A stretch of 22,871 bases of DNA from Didymodactylos carnosus (taxonomy: Eukaryota; Rotifera; Eurotatoria; Philodinida; Philodinidae): the NCBI GenBank assembly GCA_905250885.1, contig CAJNOQ010002736.1, positions 1 to 22,871 on the forward strand, read 5' to 3'. The notes under the pieces are model-generated. The model had not been told where the DNA came from, made no database searches, and worked only from the letters and a program-made list of their open reading frames with translations. Both the position numbers and the translations under genes were made by a program. How positions within the stretch are numbered: the stretch's first letter is position 1; each line of letters begins with the position of its first letter. Shown here in pieces: positions 18,339-22,871 of the stretch.

Positions 18339-20036
18339 ATTATTGAAAAAATCGTTGCCTACATTTATTTATATTGTTACACGAATAGTACGTTTTGGCC
18401 TATAATTAATATTCCACACTGCTAGGAGTTATACACCTTCACTTAATAGTACAAACTCAATGCATTTAGTAGCATCTTGTGTTCCATTTATTTCTGTTTG
18501 ATTTAATATCCTCCACAAAGTACCGAAAATTGTAATCTTTTCGTTTTGCTCTTAGTTGCTTAGTGTATCGGTTTGTTGATGAAGTTTAATAATGAAACAA
18601 TGAAAGTTAAATTAATGCAGTATATACTACTGTATACTGCAGTATATACTATGGAATAGAGCAAATGTAAAATCGTTATTTATATCACCGATTTATATGC
18701 AGGTACATCATCTACGCGAAAGTAATAAGAAGAAAAAAGAAACAAGAAACAAAAAGAAACATTCTTGTTTACTTTTGATAACGCGAAGCAATTTTTCTCT
18801 GCAATATTTGCTTTGTTTATATATATAACGAAATGTACATCAAATTACTCAATCTTAACGAATTGACATGATGACTTTTATTCTTCATAAGATTAATGTC
18901 ATACCTATTGATCTGTTTCATCGATCACCTTCTAACTACATATCTCTTCTTTTCTACAGTTCATCACCTCTTGTCTCGCTTCACTGCTTCTTTAGCATTT
19001 TCACTGTACATTTTCCCCGAACTCTCTCTTTCTGGTTACGGTTCACTTCTTCTACTCACTTTAAAGTGTGTACAGTTAGATCATAACGGATTGGTGTTAG
19101 AAATAAACTCGAGAAGGGTCAATTCCCTATAGGCAGAGCAGTCAAAAGTTACAGTTCCTGCTTGTCTGATATTATCATACATGATTTATAGTATGTCAGG
19201 ATTGAAAAACATCAGACTGTATAGTTGTCAAACAAGGCACCGTTCTTCTGCACTCGCCTGGTCCCTTGACTTTGGGAACTTATATCTGCGCACGACCTTT
19301 TGTGATTTTGAATCTGAGACAAGGCTCACACCTCCCTGTGATCGGCGTTCGCTAGGGAACTATGTACAATATGTTATCAATGTTTCTCTGATGTGATGTG
19401 TAAGCTTCGTAATATACCATAAATCTAAAAGGTTTTCTTCAGATCCTCCAGGGATCTTCAGTGGTCTAAAAATATTTCTGAACTCAACGTAACGATCACG
19501 CCTCCCTTCGGTCGGCGCTCGTAGCCAGAATAGGCGAGAAATATTGTGAACTACTCTGATTGAGTTGAGAAAGCGCACAATAAAAATGAAATATAAAGCT
19601 AAACAGCTTTCCGGACACCCTCTAAAAATCCCAAGGGCGCTGGTGGCATTCTAATTAATTCACCATGATGGACCATCTATCTATATTCTGTAAGTTTTAT
19701 TATCTATAGATGACTTTTTCTGTTATCAAAATTGACTGATTTCCGACGACATCTGTCTCCGAACTACAGAAAAGGTTCGCTTAGCTTTTTTCTGCCTGCA
19801 TTAGTAGATATCTCAGCCATCTCTTTGAATATTATCTCTCTCGCAGTTAAAGCGAATTTTCTACTTTTCTCCCTTGTGATTGGCTTGTCCATGGAATATC
19901 TGATAGCCATTGTTCCGTATTTTGCGCTCACACACGGACACACCGACAGAGGGTAATGGGAAAATGCATACTTTTTTTTGCATACTGCATACGCATATGA
20001 TTGGTTACAGAAAAAAGTGGAATTCTGCTGGTAAAC
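18339..20036. other. spacer with minor repeats, no recognised gene
   Basis: Contains a duplicated tgcagtatatact motif forming a small palindrome at about 18616-18649. A GC-richer motif occurs in two diverged copies in the same orientation (about 19326-19356 and 19495-19523, core cctccct...tcggcg.tcg). Plus-strand open frames at 18868-19132 and 19732-19956 have no family features. Confidence 0.4.
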
Positions 20037-20140
20037 ACAGGAATGATGAACAGAAATGAGTCAGCCGAGGCATTAATCTGTCAAAACAAACAGGAATGAT
20101 GGACGAAAATGAGTCAGCCGAGGCAATAATCTGTCAAAAG
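20037..20140. repeat. 53-bp tandem duplication
   Basis: Two head-to-tail copies start with acaggaatgatg at 20037 and 20090. The shared core gaaatgagtcagccgaggca is followed by taatctgtcaaaa. They differ at only a few positions. The location is upstream of the transposase exons. Confidence 0.8.
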
Positions 20141-20205
20141 GAAAAGTCCGATGGGATCATAAGGGCTAAACACAAGAAGAAAACATTGTTGATCTCATAA
20201 TTTAA

Positions 20206-20310
20206 CAGATATTGAAAGATCCATTTGGAAAACTCTGCGTCTTTTGAAGCTCTTCGGTGAAGCTGCTCGTTTAGATGTACCAAATTTAGAAGTGAAACCT
20301 TTCTGTAAAT
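20206..20310 (+). other. possible 5' coding exon
   Basis: A short coding-like stretch follows a plausible acceptor (tttaacag) and reads DIERSIWKTLRLLKLFGE then AARLDVPNLEVKPF, ending near a donor-like ctgtaaat. It could be an upstream exon of the transposase gene or an unrelated remnant. The link is not established. Confidence 0.25.
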
Positions 20311-20387
20311 ATCATTTCACTTTAGTTTTTCTTTTATGCCTTCAGATATGAAAGAACTGATAAAGCAATGCTGAACAGTCGATTAAA

Positions 20388-20478
20388 AAGAATAATAATA
20401 ATAATTAATAATTAATAATTAATAATAATTAATAATTAATAAATAATAATAATTAATAATTAATAAATAATAATAATT
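20388..20478. repeat. AT microsatellite (aat/taatt units)
   Basis: About 90 bp made only of a and t in repeats of aataat and taattaat. It lies directly before the first open transposase sequence. Confidence 0.9.
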
Positions 20479-20601
20479 TTGTGTATTGTATTCAAGAGAA
20501 AAAGTTCACACAATGAGTATGTGTATTTTTATTGGATAGCTAAGAAGAAACTTTTGCTCGGGTTTCTGTCTAAGCAAAAACAAACGTCTTTCATTTCTCT
20601 A

Positions 20602-22871
20602 GGCACTATCATCGTCGATTTAGAAAAGCCTAAGTTATCTGAATTAATAGCAACATTAGAATCTGCACCTAAGTTAGAGAAATTGCCCAACGAAATTCAA
20701 AGTAATAGTGTTTATAGATTAAGTTATAATACAAATACGAAAGGTAAAACATCAAAAACCTTTTAAGAATTGTTTATTGAGTCTGTGGCTATTAGTAATA
20801 TTCACTGAAAGTGATATTCGAAATGTTTCTCTTTATTTTTTACTTTTAGACGATTGGAAGTGTGACGGGTATTGCTGGCGGAACTATGGTACTAGACCTT
20901 TTCCTAAAACTGAAAGTCAGTTTTTAAAATCGTACTTTAAATGTTCAACTAATAGTAAAGACTGTTTTCTCAAACAAGTTTACATCTCAATCGTTAATCC
21001 TTTTGACGTGATAGTAATATATCGTGGTGAGCGTTTGCTTACACAAATATTTTATTAAAGACTTTCAGTTCTGGTTGAATTCCTAACTATTTTTAGGAGA
21101 CAAAAACAATGCTGTGTTACGTCCACATGGTAACATAAAAAGTCCTGAAATTACTAGTACATTTCGTCGAACTCTTCCTTCAACTTTATTAAGAATAAAA
21201 GAAGCTGTACAAAATGACACGGGGACAAAAGTTTATAAATCAATGGTCTCTTTATCAGAATCAGGGGACAACTTACCAAGAAATGTGGATCAACTGAATT
21301 GTCATCGGAAGCAATTTCTGAAAAAACAACGTCCAACAAACGATGAAATATTCAACACAATTCTTCTCTCTTATGAAATCACTGATTACATACGAATTTG
21401 TGCATTTCCAAATGTTACAATTGTTCTTATTCATCAAGATGCAGAAAATTCATTTCAATTTCTATTAGATACAGCAACGGATTATATTCCATTATATTAC
21501 GATACAACATTTAAGATAGGGCAATTTTATTTATCTGTAAGAGAGAAATGCTTCTTTTCTTAGATACGACTTAGATTTTTCTCTCGCAATTATCAACAGC
21601 CCTTTGCGAAGCTACTTCGCAAAGAGATTTTCTTTTCTCATAAGATGATTACTTATTCTGCTGTTATTTTCTTGACGAAGTAGATTTTCTGTTTTTTACT
21701 TTTTTCATTTAGATTCTCTCGTATGTACACACTGCATTTGAAGAAAAGCCTGTTATTCCACTTGCCATGCTCATTCATGAGTACAAAGATTATGAAGCTC
21801 ACATTCAATTGACTGAGACATTGAAAAAATTAACCAAAGTTTCCAGCAAATGTGTAAGTGTTTATTTGGATTCTTTGCAGACTGTAACCTTTCAATAACG
21901 TACAGAAAATATTTTCTTTCTAACAGGTTCTAGTGTGTGATCATGAACTCGCCTTCAAAAATGCATTTTCTCACACTTTCAAGAAACTGCAACACGTTCG
22001 ATGTCATAATCATTACATCGAGGTAAGATTTTCACCCTAGAGTAGCTTCAAAGCCTTTGTTTTTCTGTTCTTATTCTGTTTCTTTTAGGACGTGAAAAAA
22101 TGGTTGAAAGCTGACTTCAAAAAGATTTATGATCCAGAAAAACGTGGTGTATCGAACGCAAATGAAAATGAGTCACCAGCACAACCACTCAGTGAATATG
22201 AAAAAATGCAAAGAGCACGTAATGAATATATGGACAGACATTTAAATAGTTTGAACCAAATTTTATCTTGTGATACAAAAGAACAGTTTTTATTAGGTAA
22301 GACTGCGCTTATTCTTGCTGAACTAATTCATATTATGGTATTGTTTCTCAATTTCAGCTTATGAACAAGTCAAATCCACTTGGTCAAATTCATTTCGAAC
22401 TTATTTTCAACGAAATCATTTAATACATGTGGATGAGTTAGGTAAGGTCAACACTAGTTTTTCATAGTTGCTGAGTAAAATTTATTTGTTATTATTACAG
22501 GAAAGTGGCATGCTCGTACGTTTGGCCTCTGGGACGAAATGAACTGCTCACCACCTACTGCAAATCCAGCTGAAAGTATGAATGCCACAGTGAAGAAATG
22601 GCTTTAATGGAAAGAAGTATGTTACAACATTCAAAGAAAGAGGTACTTATCACCACTAGTTTTTTGAGTTATTTTCAGGTATCGATCGACAGATTTATAA
22701 CGTTATCGTATAGCTTCATGGGATTCTATGTCAACGAGATTCGTCGAGGTTATTGTGGTTTAGGTAAGTTTGAAGCTAATTAACATGTTAACACTGCATT
22801 TCTCGTGGTCTTACCTTTTAGGGTCGTATCGTTTAAAAACTGGTTATCGTCAATTTTCAAGTGATTCTGGT
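20602..22871 (+). pseudogene. MULE-type transposase with WRKY/GCM1-like zinc finger, multi-intron, nonsense-interrupted, partial
   Basis: Cut-and-paste DNA transposase of the Mutator-like (MULE) group. Exons by splice sites and phase: about 20602-20743, 20850-21026, 21097-21536, 21713-21853, 21927-22022, 22089-22296, 22358-22441, 22501-22616, 22679-22763, and 22822 to the edge. Exons 1-3 encode a WRKY/FLYWCH-like DNA-binding finger (DDWKCDGYCWRNYGT, then YFKCSTNSKDC). The usual C-terminal HxH ligands are replaced, reading RGDKNN. The DDE catalytic core follows: first Asp in YYDTTFKIG, second in VLVCDHELAFKNAF, RCHNHYIEDVKKWL, and the Glu in NPAESMNATVKKWL. Immediately after that comes an in-frame TAA (22605-22607), after which the frame continues normally, so this copy is probably dead. 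The 5' start is unclear (open back to 20479 without ATG), and the 3' end and terminal repeats are outside or unseen. Confidence 0.8.

Noticed and set aside
20388..20478. CRISPR-like or satellite array
   Set aside because: Simple AT microsatellite without spacers or a constant repeat unit.
1..22871. tRNA or rRNA genes
   Set aside because: No A-box/B-box pairs or rRNA-like conserved segments were recognised by eye on either strand.

Overview
The window looks like nuclear DNA of a bdelloid rotifer (Adineta/Rotaria-like). The basis is indirect: very short GT-AG introns of about 50-110 bp, AT-rich spacers, an R-S-E ADP-ribosyltransferase domain, long arrays of 49-residue FG-GAP repeats of the FNNDxKLDLAVAN type, an F-box fragment, and a crowd of decayed transposons of different classes. 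No bacterial-type operons, rRNA or tRNA were seen. The species is an inference.

Layout. 1-1466: no convincing gene, but a fold-back style inverted-repeat element at about 631-1205. 1467-6372: the main gene. Exons for an arginine-type ADP-ribosyltransferase domain (1547-2564), a 25-nt micro-exon (2619-2643) and a transmembrane exon (2707-2825) join in phase to a large FG-GAP exon (4301-6372). This predicts a cytosolic ART, one membrane helix and an extracellular array of 14 propeller blades. The intervening 1475-bp intron is swollen by an inverted-repeat element (about 3226-4170), which itself carries a second inverted-repeat insertion (3913-4110). 7352-8388: a broken, long inverted repeat abutting a decayed retrotransposon gag (8411-9270, minus). 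9474-10069: gene scraps (an uncertain ninjurin-like exon and an F-box N-terminus). 10324-11976 (minus): low-complexity hypothetical ORFs and an envelope-like, disabled membrane glycoprotein. 12.0-20.2 kb: a poor, AT-rich stretch with fragments of dead genes (14455-14640, 14848-15213), a LINE endonuclease scrap (15830-16045) and at least four palindromic or MITE-like elements. 20.2-22.9 kb: a MULE-type transposase with a WRKY/GCM1-like zinc finger, split by nine recognisable introns, carrying one nonsense codon and running off the right edge.

The region resembles the transposon-rich, subtelomere-like compartments known in bdelloids: one apparently intact surface/signalling gene surrounded by a graveyard of LTR, LINE, MULE and MITE-type fragments. 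Splice assignments were made by eye from GT/AG sites, reading phase and protein continuity, and were not tested against transcripts.
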